The position numbers were made by a program, and so were the translations under genes. 64,000 nt of DNA, taken from positions 323,501 through 387,500 of the forward strand of contig NZ_CP060718.1 in NCBI RefSeq assembly GCF_014396785.1. The letters are read 5' to 3'. This document shows, in pieces, positions 39,155 to 48,057 of the stretch. This DNA comes from Sphingomonas lutea. Lineage in GTDB: Bacteria > Pseudomonadota > Alphaproteobacteria > Sphingomonadales > Sphingomonadaceae. Under the pieces are notes generated by a model, which saw nothing but the letters and a program-made list of their open reading frames with translations, made no database searches and was not told where the DNA came from. Position 1 is the first letter of the stretch. Every line of letters starts with the position of its first letter.

Positions 39155-40765
39155 TCAGGTCACCATCGCCAGGAGCGTCGCGACATGGTCCGCTTCCGCC
39201 GCGGGCTTGTCGGTGCGGATTCGGCTGACGCGCGGGAAGCGCATCGCCAAGCCCGATTTGTGGCGGGTGCTGCGGTGGATCGAATCGAACGCGACTTCGA
39301 GCACCAGTTCCTTCTTGACCTCGCGCACCGGGCCGAAACGCTGGGTGGAGTTGTTGCGCACCCAGCGGTCGATCCATTTTAATTCCTCGTCGGTGAAGCC
39401 GAAATAGGCCTTGCCGACGGGCAGCAGCTCGCCCCCGTCCGCGGGGTCGCCCGACCAGCAGCCGAAGGTATAGTCGCTGTAATAGCTCGACCGCTTTCCC
39501 GACCCGCGCTGCGCGTACATCAGCACGCAATCGGCGGTCAGCGGATCGCGTTTCCATTTGTACCACAGTCCCACGCGGCGGCCGCCGACATAAGGGCTGT
39601 CGCGGCGTTTGAGCATGATCCCCTCAATCGCCGCGTCGCGCGCGTTGCCGCGCAGCTCTTCCAAGGCTTCGAAGCTGTCGGCCTCGATCAGCTGTGACAC
39701 GTCGAACCGGTCGGGATCGAGCACGGGCGCGAATTGCTCGAGCCGCGCACGCCGTGCCGTCCAGTCGAACGCGCGCAGGTCCTCGTCACCGTCAAACAGA
39801 ATGTCGTATAGCCGTACGAACGCCGGGTAGGTGCCAAGCATCTTGCTGCTGACATTCTTGCGCCCCAGCCGCTGCTGCAGCGCATTGAAGCTGGCTGCCC
39901 CGCCGCCATGCGCTTCGGCGCCCTGGCCGGAGCCGCGCACCAGCAATTCGCCGTCGAGAACGCCATGCAACCGGAACGCCTCGGCGATATCGGGAAAGCT
40001 GCCCGAAATATCGTCGCCGGTGCGGCTGTAGAGGCGCGTTTCCCCGCCCGCGTGGACGAGTTGGATGCGGATCCCGTCCCACTTCCACTCGGCCGCATAA
40101 TCATCGAGCGAGACCCGCGTCTCCTCGAGCGCATGGGCGAGCATGAACGGCCGGAACACGGGAACGTCGCGGACGGTCGGCTGCGCACCGCGTCCTTCGG
40201 CCCAGTCGAACAATTCGGTGAAGGGCGGGCGCAGCCCATGCCACACTTCCTCGACGCCCTCGACGTCGAGGCCGAAGGCGTCGGCCAGCGCCTGCTTGGC
40301 GAGGCGCGCGCTGATGCCCACGCGAAGCGCTCCAGTCGCGACCTTGAGCAAGGCGTAGCGCCCGGCGGAGTCGAGATGGTCGAGCATGTCGGCAAGCACG
40401 GCGGGTGCGTCCGATTTGCTCACCGAACGAAGGCGATCGACGGCCGCGCTCAACCGCAGCGTGCCGTCGTCGATCTCGGCAGGCTCGCCAGGGCGGCCGG
40501 GCCAAAGCAGCGACACTGTCTCCGCCGAATCGCCGACATAATCGCGGCTCATCCGGTAGAGAACCGGGTCGATCTTCTCTTCAATCAGGCCGCGAATTAC
40601 CGCCGGCTTGACGGCGGGAATGTCGAGCGTGCCCGTCAGGGCGGCGAGCGCGATGCCGCGATCGGGATCGGGCGTGGACTTGAGGTAGTCGCCGATCAGC
40701 TGAAGCTTGGTGTTGCGCGACCGCGTGTAGACGAGGTCGTCGAGCAGTTGCGAGAAGGCGCGCAT
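39155..40765 (-). CDS. ATP-dependent DNA ligase (repair type)
   Basis: Seals nicks using ATP, separate from the replicative NAD-dependent ligase. The 536 residues hold an N-terminal helical DNA-binding domain. The adenylation domain has the Lys nucleophile in EWKWDGIRI near residue 228, then GVLDGELLVRG and EGIMLKRRDSPYVGGRRVGLWYKWKR. An OB-fold C-terminus completes it. It matches the ligase type found with a DEXH helicase, a nuclease and a phosphoesterase in crosslink repair. Those partners are not here, and the neighbour is a UV endonuclease. The start was chosen where the gene meets the uvsE stop. Confidence 0.92.
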   Translation of the reverse strand: MRAFSQLLDDLVYTRSRNTKLQLIGDYLKSTPDPDRGIALAALTGTLDIPAVKPAVIRGLIEEKIDPVLYRMSRDYVGDSAETVSLLWPGRPGEPAEIDDGTLRLSAAVDRLRSVSKSDAPAVLADMLDHLDSAGRYALLKVATGALRVGISARLAKQALADAFGLDVEGVEEVWHGLRPPFTELFDWAEGRGAQPTVRDVPVFRPFMLAHALEETRVSLDDYAAEWKWDGIRIQLVHAGGETRLYSRTGDDISGSFPDIAEAFRLHGVLDGELLVRGSGQGAEAHGGGAASFNALQQRLGRKNVSSKMLGTYPAFVRLYDILFDGDEDLRAFDWTARRARLEQFAPVLDPDRFDVSQLIEADSFEALEELRGNARDAAIEGIMLKRRDSPYVGGRRVGLWYKWKRDPLTADCVLMYAQRGSGKRSSYYSDYTFGCWSGDPADGGELLPVGKAYFGFTDEELKWIDRWVRNNSTQRFGPVREVKKELVLEVAFDSIHRSTRHKSGLAMRFPRVSRIRTDKPAAEADHVATLLAMVT

Positions 40766-41787
40766 CAGGCGGGGTGCACCTCCGCCGCGCGGCAGTGGTC
40801 GGCAAGCTGGCGGCTGGCAAGGTTCTTCGCCTTGGCCTCGACCTCGATATCGCACCATGACAGATGCGCGCGCATCAGGTCGTTGACCGCGCGGTTCCAC
40901 ATCATGTCGCTATGCCCGCGCAAATGTCCGGCCTTGTGGCCGGAGTCGAACAGCGCCGGGAAATCGGGCAGTGTATCGGGACAATGGCCGGGGATCACAT
41001 TCTCCCGGCTGACCGAAATGTGCGCCAGCGGCCGCACCCCGTTCCAGCTTGCCTGCAGCGCTGAAACCCGCGGATCGCCGGGTTGCAGCCATTCCCCGCG
41101 CGAGTGGATCCAGTGGTGGTGGAAGTCGATAAGGATGGCGACGCGCTCGCCGACTCGAAGGAGGTCGTCGAGCCCGAAGCTTGTCTCGTCATTTTCGATG
41201 CTTAGCAGGTTCAGTGCCGCCTGCGGCACGCGGTCAAGGCCGGCGCGTAGCCCGTCAACGCCGACGCTGCCGGCCCCACCGTGAATATTGATGCAGGCGC
41301 CGTGCGGATGCCAGCCGCTGTAGCCAAGCATGGCGAATATCTCGGTGTGCTCGGCAATGTCGCGCAGCGCGTTGTCGAGCGCCTCGGGCCGCGTCGTGGC
41401 AAGAATCGCGTGCTGCGCCGGGTGCATCGACAGGCGCACGTCGGCGGCGCGCGCCGCCGCGCCCGCGCGCGCTAGCCGGCGCTCAACCTCGCCGCGCAGC
41501 GTCGGCGTCCACCCCGCCGCCAGCGCCGGGTGCGACCAGCCGATCAGGAAGCCGGACTGGATCCGGAACAGCCGTTCGAGCGCGGGCAGGGCCGCAACGG
41601 TCGCGATCTGGCGATCGAGGATGTCGAGATTCTCGGCGATGACGGCCTCGAGCTTCTCCGGCGCCGCCGCGCCGAGCCGGACGATGGACGCGATCGTCGG
41701 CCCGCGGAAGTTGCGCGCGCGCTGTTCCGCCTCATCGCCCGATGGCGAGACGAAAGTGCAGCAATAGCCGATGCGCGGAGCGTCCAT
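40765..41787 (-). CDS. uvsE: UV DNA damage endonuclease (UvsE/UVDE family)
   Basis: Nicks DNA 5' to cyclobutane dimers and other lesions in an excision route independent of UvrABC. The 340 residues form the family TIM barrel: IGYCCTFVSPSG at the start, SMHPAQHAILATT near residue 119, INIHGGAGS near 165, IDFHHHWIHSRGEW near 219 and HISVSRENVIPGH near 256. The last is more variable than in the Thermus protein. Metal-binding His, Glu and Asp residues are present. Its stop overlaps the ligase start by one base (40765), so incision and sealing enzymes are coexpressed. Confidence 0.88.
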   Translation of the reverse strand: MDAPRIGYCCTFVSPSGDEAEQRARNFRGPTIASIVRLGAAAPEKLEAVIAENLDILDRQIATVAALPALERLFRIQSGFLIGWSHPALAAGWTPTLRGEVERRLARAGAAARAADVRLSMHPAQHAILATTRPEALDNALRDIAEHTEIFAMLGYSGWHPHGACINIHGGAGSVGVDGLRAGLDRVPQAALNLLSIENDETSFGLDDLLRVGERVAILIDFHHHWIHSRGEWLQPGDPRVSALQASWNGVRPLAHISVSRENVIPGHCPDTLPDFPALFDSGHKAGHLRGHSDMMWNRAVNDLMRAHLSWCDIEVEAKAKNLASRQLADHCRAAEVHPA

Positions 41788-41837
41788 GACGCGACAATGC
41801 GCGAGGCGCGGTGCGGTGCCGAAGCTGGGCTAAGGGA

Positions 41838-42146
41838 TTAGTGAAGCCGGACGGCAAGCGCGGCGAGGATCACGCCGCAGTCGCGCTCCGACCGGCTGTC
41901 GAGCGCTTCGTCGATATGTTCGAGGCAGGCCTGCAGCGCCACCCGATGTCCCGGCAGCAGGGCGCGCTGCGCCGACGAGCGGGCGAGGCTTTCGAGCGTC
42001 GCCAGGCCATGTTCGCACGCCAGTTGGCGAATGGCGTCCATCCGCATGTGCATGTCGAGCGGGGACAGGCGCGTGCCGCGGGCGCGGATTTCGGCGATGC
42101 GCGCACCGACTTGCGCCTTCACCTGATCGAATGGGTCGGTCGTCAT
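41838..42146 (-). CDS. Hypothetical small helical protein
   Basis: Unrecognised 102-residue protein, apparently all alpha-helical and soluble. It contains IRARGTRLSPLDMHMRMDAI, LATLESLARSSAQRALLPGH and an acidic terminal helix. Placement upstream of uvsE in the same direction, with a 50-base gap, makes a shared transcript possible. The reading of the opposite strand over the same bases is less gene-like. No function assigned. Confidence 0.6.
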   Translation of the reverse strand: MTTDPFDQVKAQVGARIAEIRARGTRLSPLDMHMRMDAIRQLACEHGLATLESLARSSAQRALLPGHRVALQACLEHIDEALDSRSERDCGVILAALAVRLH

Positions 42147-42234
42147 GCCTCACTCCCTCAGCAGCGCCATCTTCACCGAAAATGGTTAACAGCCAGCGAA
42201 AGCCCGGTTACGCTCCCAAGACTGGGGGACGCCG

Positions 42235-43020
42235 ATGGTCATTCGCCGCATCCGCGAGCATGCCGCCGCGCAGAATTGGTTTGCGGTGGGGATCGACCTC
42301 GCGATCGTCGTCGCCGGGGTGTTCCTCGGCACCCAGGTCAACAATTGGAACGAAGAGCGGATCGAGAATGATCGGGGCAGGGACTATCTTGCCCGACTGA
42401 TCACGGAGCTGGACTTCGACGCGCGGCAATATGCGCTGCAAATCGCTTACTACCGCCAGGTGCGGACATATGGCTTGCAGGCGTTGTCAGCACTCGATGG
42501 AGCGCCAGTCTCTGATCGCGATTTCGTAATCGCGGCCTACCAATTGACGCAAACCGACACGACCAAGGCAAAAACGGGCGTGTTCGACGAAATGGCGGCG
42601 AACGGACTTGGGGAGCATCTTGGGGACGACGAAACGCAGCAGCTCGCCAGCGATTTCTACCTCAGCGTCGAGGTGGCGCAGCGCACGAACGAGACGATCT
42701 ATCCCTATCGAACGCTGCTGCGCGAAACGATGCCCTATGCGGTCCAGACCCGCGTCCGTCGCGAATGCGGCGACCGCAACGTCTTCTACCAGAAGCGCGT
42801 CGTTGGCATCCAATTGGTTGTGCCCTGTCCAATGGCGATGACCGTCGAGGAGGCGGCGGACGCGGCCGCAGCCGTCAAGGCCGCGCCCGAAATCCGGCGC
42901 CAGATGGTTCGCTACATCGCCTCGATCGACGAGAAGCTCGACAATCTCGAATTCGTCGGGGCGCAGGCGGTGCAATTCCGCGACCGCCTCAAGGCCGACG
43001 AACGTCCCCGCGCGAGTTGA
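42235..43020 (+). CDS. Hypothetical membrane-anchored protein (DUF6090-like)
   Basis: A 261-residue protein with one N-terminal transmembrane helix at about residues 18-34 ([17 protein letters not shown]). The distinctive [19 protein letters not shown] follows. This start is shared by a family of uncharacterised single-pass proteins, and the resemblance to DUF6090 is from recall. The remainder is helical and extracytoplasmic, with two Cys that could pair (RRECGDRN and VVPCPMAM). ATG 42235 is preceded by GGGGGACGCC. Function unknown. Confidence 0.75.
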   Translation: MVIRRIREHAAAQNWFAVGIDLAIVVAGVFLGTQVNNWNEERIENDRGRDYLARLITELDFDARQYALQIAYYRQVRTYGLQALSALDGAPVSDRDFVIAAYQLTQTDTTKAKTGVFDEMAANGLGEHLGDDETQQLASDFYLSVEVAQRTNETIYPYRTLLRETMPYAVQTRVRRECGDRNVFYQKRVVGIQLVVPCPMAMTVEEAADAAAAVKAAPEIRRQMVRYIASIDEKLDNLEFVGAQAVQFRDRLKADERPRAS

Positions 43021-43103
43021 CAGAAAAGGGTGGTTGCGCGTACGAGCGCGCCGACTTGAGCGGCTCGCGCCGCTTTTTCTTTTTTCAGCATCGGGACCGA
43101 CAA

Positions 43104-43271
43104 ATGGCGAAGCCAGCCACCGTCAAGATCAAGCTCGTCAGCACCGCCGACACGGGCTTCTTCTACGTGACCAAGAAGAATCCGCGCACGCAGACCGAGA
43201 AGATGGTGATGCGCAAGTACGACCCGAAGGCGCGCAAGCACGTCGAGTTCAAGGAAGCCAAGATCAAGTAG
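43104..43271 (+). CDS. rpmG: 50S ribosomal protein L33
   Basis: Small protein of the large subunit near the tRNA exit site. The 55 residues [20 protein letters not shown] to [12 protein letters not shown] contain no cysteine, so this is the zinc-independent (C-minus) form. I chose the ATG at 43104, the start of the canonical sequence. The gene ends eight bases inside the 3' end of the convergent response regulator gene. Confidence 0.97.
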   Translation: MAKPATVKIKLVSTADTGFFYVTKKNPRTQTEKMVMRKYDPKARKHVEFKEAKIK

Positions 43272-43752
43272 TTGGTGGGCCCGGCTCTTCGGGCTCAGCA
43301 CCAGCTTCCGGATCGCGAATCGCCGGCGTTCCCTCATCGGGATCGCCGGTTTTTTCGTCTGGGCGCGCAATCAACGCTGCCTCGTGGCCGTCGGGCAGCA
43401 GCTCGTCCACCGTCTGCGCGAACTTCACCACCGAGATCGGCTTGGACACATAGGCCTGGGCGCCCGCCGCACGAATGCGCTCCTCGTCACCCAGCGCCGA
43501 ATAGGCCGTCACCGCCATGATCGGCACGGAGGAGAGCTGCGCGTCGGCTTTGAGCAATTTGATCAATTCGAGCCCGCTGACGTGGGGCAGCTGGATGTCG
43601 GTGATCACCAGATCGGGCTCGAACTGCTTGGCGACGTCGAGCGCGTTGCGGCTGTCGGTCACCGCCTCGGGCTGATGGCCGTGCGCCGCGAGGAGATCGC
43701 AGAACAGCTTGATGTTGAGGGCATTGTCCTCGACGATCAGGATCTTCGCCAT
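43264..43752 (-). CDS. divK: DivK-like single-domain response regulator
   Basis: CheY-fold receiver, probably part of the polarity and cell-cycle phosphorelay known from Caulobacter. The phospho-acceptor is the Asp in [13 protein letters not shown] near residue 53, with acidic DN in [12 protein letters not shown] at the N-terminus, the Thr/Ser in [10 protein letters not shown] near 82 and Lys in AYVSKPISV near 104. The first 122 residues match DivK. A 40-residue Glu/Pro/Asp-rich tail is an addition. The ATG at 43752 carries a GGGGAGGGAAA leader. Its gene overlaps the L33 3' end by eight bases. Confidence 0.88.
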   Translation of the reverse strand: MAKILIVEDNALNIKLFCDLLAAHGHQPEAVTDSRNALDVAKQFEPDLVITDIQLPHVSGLELIKLLKADAQLSSVPIMAVTAYSALGDEERIRAAGAQAYVSKPISVVKFAQTVDELLPDGHEAALIARPDEKTGDPDEGTPAIRDPEAGAEPEEPGPPTT

Positions 43753-43796
43753 TTCCCTCCCCACCCGAGCACCGAGCGCGAGCCCAGAGCTAAACG

Positions 43797-44072
43797 ATGC
43801 CGCCGCAGACCACAAACGACCCGCACGCCCTTGCTCTTGCCGCGCTGGCCCAAACGCTCGCCGATGAACGCCGGGCCCGGCGGTTCCTCGACCTGACCGG
43901 AATCGGGACGGACGAGCTTCGCGCGCGGGCTGACGATCCCGCGTTGCTGGCCGAGTTGATCGGCTTTCTCGAGGCGCATGAACCCGACCTGGTGGCGGTT
44001 GCCGAAGCGATCGGCGTCGGGCCCGCGGACCTTGTCGCGACGCGCCATTTGCTCGACAGGGGCGAGCCATGA
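43797..44072 (+). CDS. DUF3572 family protein
   Basis: Small helical protein of 91 residues (DPHALALAALAQTLADERRA, then FLDLTGIGTDELRARADDP and FLEAHEPDLVAVAEAIGV). This matches an alphaproteobacterial domain of unknown function, DUF3572. It is often found near divK; here it is divergent from that gene. The stop overlaps the next gene by four bases (44069-44072). No function known. Confidence 0.85.
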   Translation: MPPQTTNDPHALALAALAQTLADERRARRFLDLTGIGTDELRARADDPALLAELIGFLEAHEPDLVAVAEAIGVGPADLVATRHLLDRGEP

Positions 44073-44812
44073 AGACCGCACTCATCACCGGCGCTACGGC
44101 GGGTTTCGGCCGCGCCTCAGCCAAGCGTTTCGTCGACGGCGGGTGGCGCGTCGTCGGCACCGGTCGCCGCGGGGATCGCCTGCGCCAGCTGCAGGAGGCG
44201 CTTGGCGACGCCTTCCTCCCGCTCGAAATCGACATGCGCGACCGCGCGGGTCTCGATTCGCTGGCGCAGCTTGGGGCGCCGTGGGGTCAGATCGACCTGC
44301 TGCTCAACAATGCCGGGCTCGCGCCCCCGACCACGCCGCTGCCCGATACCGACTGGGATCGGATCGACCAGGTCATCGACACCAACATCACGGGCCTCGT
44401 CGCGCTGACCCGCGCGCTGCTGCCGGGACTGACCGCGCGCAAGGGCCATATCATCAATCTGTCGTCGGTCGCTGCGACCTATCCGTACAAGGGCGGCGCG
44501 GTGTACGCCGGGACCAAGGCGTTCGTTCGCCAATTCTCCCTCGACCTGCGCTGCGACCTTGCCGGTACGGGGGTGCGCGTAACCTCGGTCGAGCCCGGGA
44601 TGGCCGAGACCGAATTCACCATCGTCCGCACCGGCGGCGACCATGAAGCTTCGGACAAGCTTTACGCGGGGATGGACCCGATGACCTCAGAAGATCTCGC
44701 GGACCTCTTCTGGTGGCTCGCCAACCTGCCGCCGCACCTCAATATCAATACGATCGAGTTGATGCCGGTCACGCAAAGCTGGGCCGGGTTCGCGGTCGAG
44801 CGCAAGGGTTGA
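44069..44812 (+). CDS. SDR oxidoreductase, YdfG-like
   Basis: NADP-dependent short-chain dehydrogenase, likely acting on 3-hydroxy acids such as serine or allo-threonine, as the closest known relatives do. The cofactor motif TGATAGFGRASAKRFVDG lies near residue 7, NNAGLAPP near 88, and catalytic Tyr and Lys in VYAGTKAFVRQFSLDL near 148. The terminal LPPHLNINTIELMPVTQSW is typical of the YdfG group. Length is 247. It is coupled to the DUF3572 gene by an ATGA overlap. Confidence 0.88.
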   Translation: MKTALITGATAGFGRASAKRFVDGGWRVVGTGRRGDRLRQLQEALGDAFLPLEIDMRDRAGLDSLAQLGAPWGQIDLLLNNAGLAPPTTPLPDTDWDRIDQVIDTNITGLVALTRALLPGLTARKGHIINLSSVAATYPYKGGAVYAGTKAFVRQFSLDLRCDLAGTGVRVTSVEPGMAETEFTIVRTGGDHEASDKLYAGMDPMTSEDLADLFWWLANLPPHLNINTIELMPVTQSWAGFAVERKG

Positions 44813-44839
44813 TTTGCGCACGCGCCGGTGCTTGAGCGC

Positions 44840-45307
44840 ATGGCCATGAGCATCGACCAGCGCCTTGCCGAGATCGGCATCACCCTTCCCCAACCCGCCG
44901 CCCCGGTGGCGTCTTACGTTCCCGCGGTGGAGCAAGGCGGGCTTCTGCATATCTCCGGCCAGATCAGCTTTGCCGAGGACGGCAGCCTGATCAAAGGCCG
45001 CTTGGGCGAAGACGTCGATCTTGATCGTGGAATTGCGGCTGCACGGCGCTGCGGGATCATGCTTCTGGCGCAGATGAAGGCCGCGCTCGGCTCGCTCGAC
45101 CGGGTCGATCGCGTCGTGAAGCTCGGCGTGTTCGTCAACAGCACGCCCGATTTCACTGACCAGCCCAAGGTCGCCAATGGCGCGTCGGAGCTGATGCAGG
45201 AGGTGTTCGGCGAATCCGGCCGCCATGCCCGCAGCGCAGTCGGCGTCACGGTGCTGCCCTTGGGGGTCGCAGTCGAAGTGGATGCGATCGTCGCCGTCAA
45301 AGGTTGA
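44840..45307 (+). CDS. RidA family protein
   Basis: Member of the YjgF/YER057c/UK114 family, which deaminates reactive enamine or imine intermediates from amino-acid metabolism. The 155 residues include ISGQISFAEDGSLIKGRLGE near residue 36, LGSLDRVDRVVKLGVFVNST near 84 and SAVGVTVLPLGVAVEVDAI near 132. The canonical Arg near the C-terminus (R in GRHARSAVGV) is conserved. Two ATGs six bases apart (44840 and 44846) are possible starts. A likely operon with the SDR gene, given the 27-base gap. Confidence 0.87.
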   Translation: MAMSIDQRLAEIGITLPQPAAPVASYVPAVEQGGLLHISGQISFAEDGSLIKGRLGEDVDLDRGIAAARRCGIMLLAQMKAALGSLDRVDRVVKLGVFVNSTPDFTDQPKVANGASELMQEVFGESGRHARSAVGVTVLPLGVAVEVDAIVAVKG

Positions 45308-45998
45308 CCCGCTCGCGCCTGGGCCGCTCGGTTTCGCGCATCGCGGACTGCACGATGGCGCGGCCTTTCCCGAAAACAGCCTGATCGCCTTCGCCGCCGC
45401 GCTGGAGCTTGGTGCGGGCATCGAATGCGACCTGCGGCTGACCGCGGACAGACGGATCGTCGTGTTCCACGATGCCGACGCCTGGCGGATGTGCGCCAGC
45501 CCGCTGCGGATTGGCGAGACCAGCCTTGCCGACCTTGGCCGCCTGCGCGTCGGCAACCATCCCATCCCGACCCTCGAAAGCCTGCTGGCGCTGGTTGCGG
45601 GGCGAGTCCCGCTGCTGCTCGAGATCAAGGTCAGCGACGATCGCTGGCGGTGGGTTCCCGCGCTGATCGCCGCGCTGGCTGGCTATGACGGGCGCTTCGC
45701 GGTGATGAGCTTCGATCCCGGCCTGTTGCGGCTAGTCGGGACTAACCTGCCGCATGTGCGGCGCGGATTGCTGGTCGAGGATCGCCTGCCGCGACTGCGC
45801 CGCTGGGCGGCCCGAAAGCTCGCCGATCCGGATTTCGTGGGCGTCGAATATGCTGCAGTGAAGCGCCCCTGGGTCGCGCGGTGGCGGCGCAAGATGCCGG
45901 TCTATTGCTGGACCGTGCGCACCGCGGCGCAGCGCGCGCAAGCGCAGGTTCAGGCCGACGCGCTCATCTGGGAAGGCGATGGCCGACCGCGAAGCTGA
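45279..45998 (+). CDS. Glycerophosphodiester phosphodiesterase family protein
   Basis: Predicted hydrolase of glycerophosphodiesters in phospholipid turnover. The family active site appears in order: FAHRGLHDGAAFPENSLIAF near residue 15 (His-Arg-Gly and Glu-Asn), ECDLRLTADRRIVVFHDAD near 50, and LLLEIKVS near 111. The C-terminus has PVYCWTVRT near 213. Compared with the consensus, HRG is retained and the PENT motif is PENS. The start is uncertain: ATG 45279 overlaps the RidA gene, and no start codon occurs after its stop. Length is 239 residues. Confidence 0.87.
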   Translation, partial: WMRSSPSKVDPLAPGPLGFAHRGLHDGAAFPENSLIAFAAALELGAGIECDLRLTADRRIVVFHDADAWRMCASPLRIGETSLADLGRLRVGNHPIPTLESLLALVAGRVPLLLEIKVSDDRWRWVPALIAALAGYDGRFAVMSFDPGLLRLVGTNLPHVRRGLLVEDRLPRLRRWAARKLADPDFVGVEYAAVKRPWVARWRRKMPVYCWTVRTAAQRAQAQVQADALIWEGDGRPRS

Positions 45999-47115
45999 CA
46001 TCCTCGCCCGCCTCGCGCCGGGCGTCGCGACGGTCGATGCCGCCGAATGGGACACGCTTTCGGGCGATGACCCGTTCCTTTCCCACGCCTTTCTCGCCGC
46101 GCTTGAGGATTCGGGCAGCGTCGGGCCCGGGACCGGCTGGTCGCCCGCGCCGATCCTGGTCGAGCAGGAGGGCCGGATCGCCGCCGCCGCGCCGGCCTAT
46201 TTGAAAAGCCATAGCCAGGGCGAATATGTGTTCGATCATGGCTGGGCCGATGCATGGCAGCGTGCCGGCGGATCTTATTATCCCAAGCTGCAGGTCGCGG
46301 TGCCGTTCACGCCGGTCCCGGGCAAGCGCCTGCTCGGAGTGCGCCCGCAGCAATTGCTGGCGGCGATCGAAGCGGTGACCGTGCAGAACGAGCTATCGTC
46401 GGCGCACATCACGTTCCTCGACGAGGCGGACGCTGCGGCGTGCTCGCAGCGCGGCTGGTTGATGCGGCATGGCATCCAGTACCACTGGCGCAACCGCGGC
46501 TATGCCGGCTTCGATGATTTCCTCGGCGCGCTGCGCAGCTCGAAGCGCAAGGCGATCCGCAAGGAACGCGCCGCGGCGCACGCCGGGCTGACCTTCCGAA
46601 CGCTCCGCGGCGGCGAGATTGCGCGGGCTGACTGGGACGCGATGTGGGCCTTTTATCAGGATACCGGCGCGCGCAAGTGGGGTCGGCCGTACCTCACCCG
46701 CGACTTCTTCGATCGCATTGCCGAGCGCATGGGGGACCGGTTGCTGCTGTTCCTGGCTGACCGCGACGGGGTGCCGGTCGCTGGCGCGCTAAACCTCGTT
46801 GGGCCGGATACGCTCTACGGCCGCTATTGGGGCACGGTCGAGGAGGTGCCGTTCCTTCACTTCGAGCTGTGCTTTTACCGGGCTATCGAATGGGCGATCG
46901 CGCATGGCCTGGCGTCGGTGCAGGCCGGCGCGCAGGGGGAGCACAAAATCGGGCGCGGTTACGAGCCGGTCATCACCCGCTCCGCGCATTTCCTGCCCAA
47001 CCGCAGCTTTCGCGACGCCGTCGCCAAATTCCTGGAAGGCGAGCGCGCCGCCATCGCGCAGGAGATGGCCTGGCTGGCCGACGCCTTGCCCTATCGCGCG
47101 ACGTCTTCGGCGTAA
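45979..47115 (+). CDS. FemAB/GNAT-like acyltransferase family protein (COG3146)
   Basis: A 378-residue protein of the peptidogalycan-type GNAT group. The C-terminal half holds the core: YAGFDDFLGALRSSKRKAIR near residue 175, WDAMWAFYQDTGARKWGRPY near 217, and QAGAQGEHKIGRGYEPV near 318. The acceptor is unknown; cell-envelope or arginine transfer has been suggested for relatives. Its start overlaps the GDPD gene by 20 bases. Its 3' end overlaps the convergent isoaspartyl peptidase gene by 25 bases. Confidence 0.83.
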   Translation: MADREADILARLAPGVATVDAAEWDTLSGDDPFLSHAFLAALEDSGSVGPGTGWSPAPILVEQEGRIAAAAPAYLKSHSQGEYVFDHGWADAWQRAGGSYYPKLQVAVPFTPVPGKRLLGVRPQQLLAAIEAVTVQNELSSAHITFLDEADAAACSQRGWLMRHGIQYHWRNRGYAGFDDFLGALRSSKRKAIRKERAAAHAGLTFRTLRGGEIARADWDAMWAFYQDTGARKWGRPYLTRDFFDRIAERMGDRLLLFLADRDGVPVAGALNLVGPDTLYGRYWGTVEEVPFLHFELCFYRAIEWAIAHGLASVQAGAQGEHKIGRGYEPVITRSAHFLPNRSFRDAVAKFLEGERAAIAQEMAWLADALPYRATSSA

Positions 47116-48011
47116 ATCGCGACGCAGCGGTCGTCGGCGCTAGCCATCCCGCGATACATGGCCGGGGTAGTGAAGCCCCACGCCGCCTCGCCGTCGGGCG
47201 CGACCGCGATCAGGCCGCCCTTGCCGCCAATGCCTTCAAGGTCCGCAAGCACGCCATCAAGCGCCTGCTGCAGCGTTTCGCCGCCGAGCCGCATTCGGGC
47301 GGCAAGCTCGTGCGCGGCGACGGCGCGGATAAAATATTCGCCTGACCCGGTGGCGGACACCGCCGCGGCGCGGTCGTCGGCGTAGGTCCCGGCGCCGATC
47401 AGCGGCGAATCGCCGATTCGACCCCAGCGCTTGGCGGTGATGCCGCCGGTCGAGGTCGCCGCGGCGACGTGGCCGTGCGTGTCGACCGCAACCGCGCCGA
47501 TCGTGCCATATTTGATCGGATCGGCGTCATTGCCCGCAGCCAGAGCTTCCTCAAGCTGGCGCCGCCGTTCGGGCAGGACGAAGAAGTCGTTTCCGACCTG
47601 CTCGATGCCCGCCTTGGCGGCAAAGCGATCGGCCGCGACTCCCGCCAGGAAGACGTGCGGGCCCTGTTCCATCAAGCGCCGCGCCAGCGTCACCGGCGCG
47701 CGAGTCGTCCGCAGGCCGGCGACCGCGCCGGCCCTGCGGTCGCGGCCGTCCATGATCGCGGCGTCGAGCTCGACCACGCCGTCCTCGGTCAGCACGCTGC
47801 CGCGCCCGGCGTTGAAGCAGGGGTCTTCCTCGAGCACACGGGCGGCCGCCTCGACCGCGTCGACCGCGGACCCTCCATCCGCCAAAATCGCCGCGCCGGC
47901 ATCGAGCGCGGCGTTCAGCCCGGCGAGCGCCCGTGCCTCATGCGTCGGGTCGTGATGCGCGATCCGTTCCGATCCCGCGCCGCCGTGGATGACGATCCGC
48001 CACTTGGTCAT
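47091..48011 (-). CDS. Isoaspartyl peptidase/L-asparaginase (Ntn-hydrolase)
   Basis: Threonine-type N-terminal nucleophile hydrolase of the EcAIII/plant asparaginase group, cleaving isoaspartyl dipeptides and asparagine. The precursor self-cleaves before the Thr of GTIGAVAVDTHGHVAAATST, near residue 166. The N-terminal WRIVIHGGAGSERIAHHDPT and GRIGDSPLIGAGTYADD segments are conserved. Length is 306. The gene is convergent with the GNAT-like gene and downstream of the 48-52 kb cassette, but 47 bases separate them and their roles look unrelated. Confidence 0.92.
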   Translation of the reverse strand: MTKWRIVIHGGAGSERIAHHDPTHEARALAGLNAALDAGAAILADGGSAVDAVEAAARVLEEDPCFNAGRGSVLTEDGVVELDAAIMDGRDRRAGAVAGLRTTRAPVTLARRLMEQGPHVFLAGVAADRFAAKAGIEQVGNDFFVLPERRRQLEEALAAGNDADPIKYGTIGAVAVDTHGHVAAATSTGGITAKRWGRIGDSPLIGAGTYADDRAAAVSATGSGEYFIRAVAAHELAARMRLGGETLQQALDGVLADLEGIGGKGGLIAVAPDGEAAWGFTTPAMYRGMASADDRCVAIYAEDVAR

Positions 48012-48057
48012 GGCGCGGCCTTAGCGGCGGCGTTCGCGCTGTCCAGAACGCTTGGGC

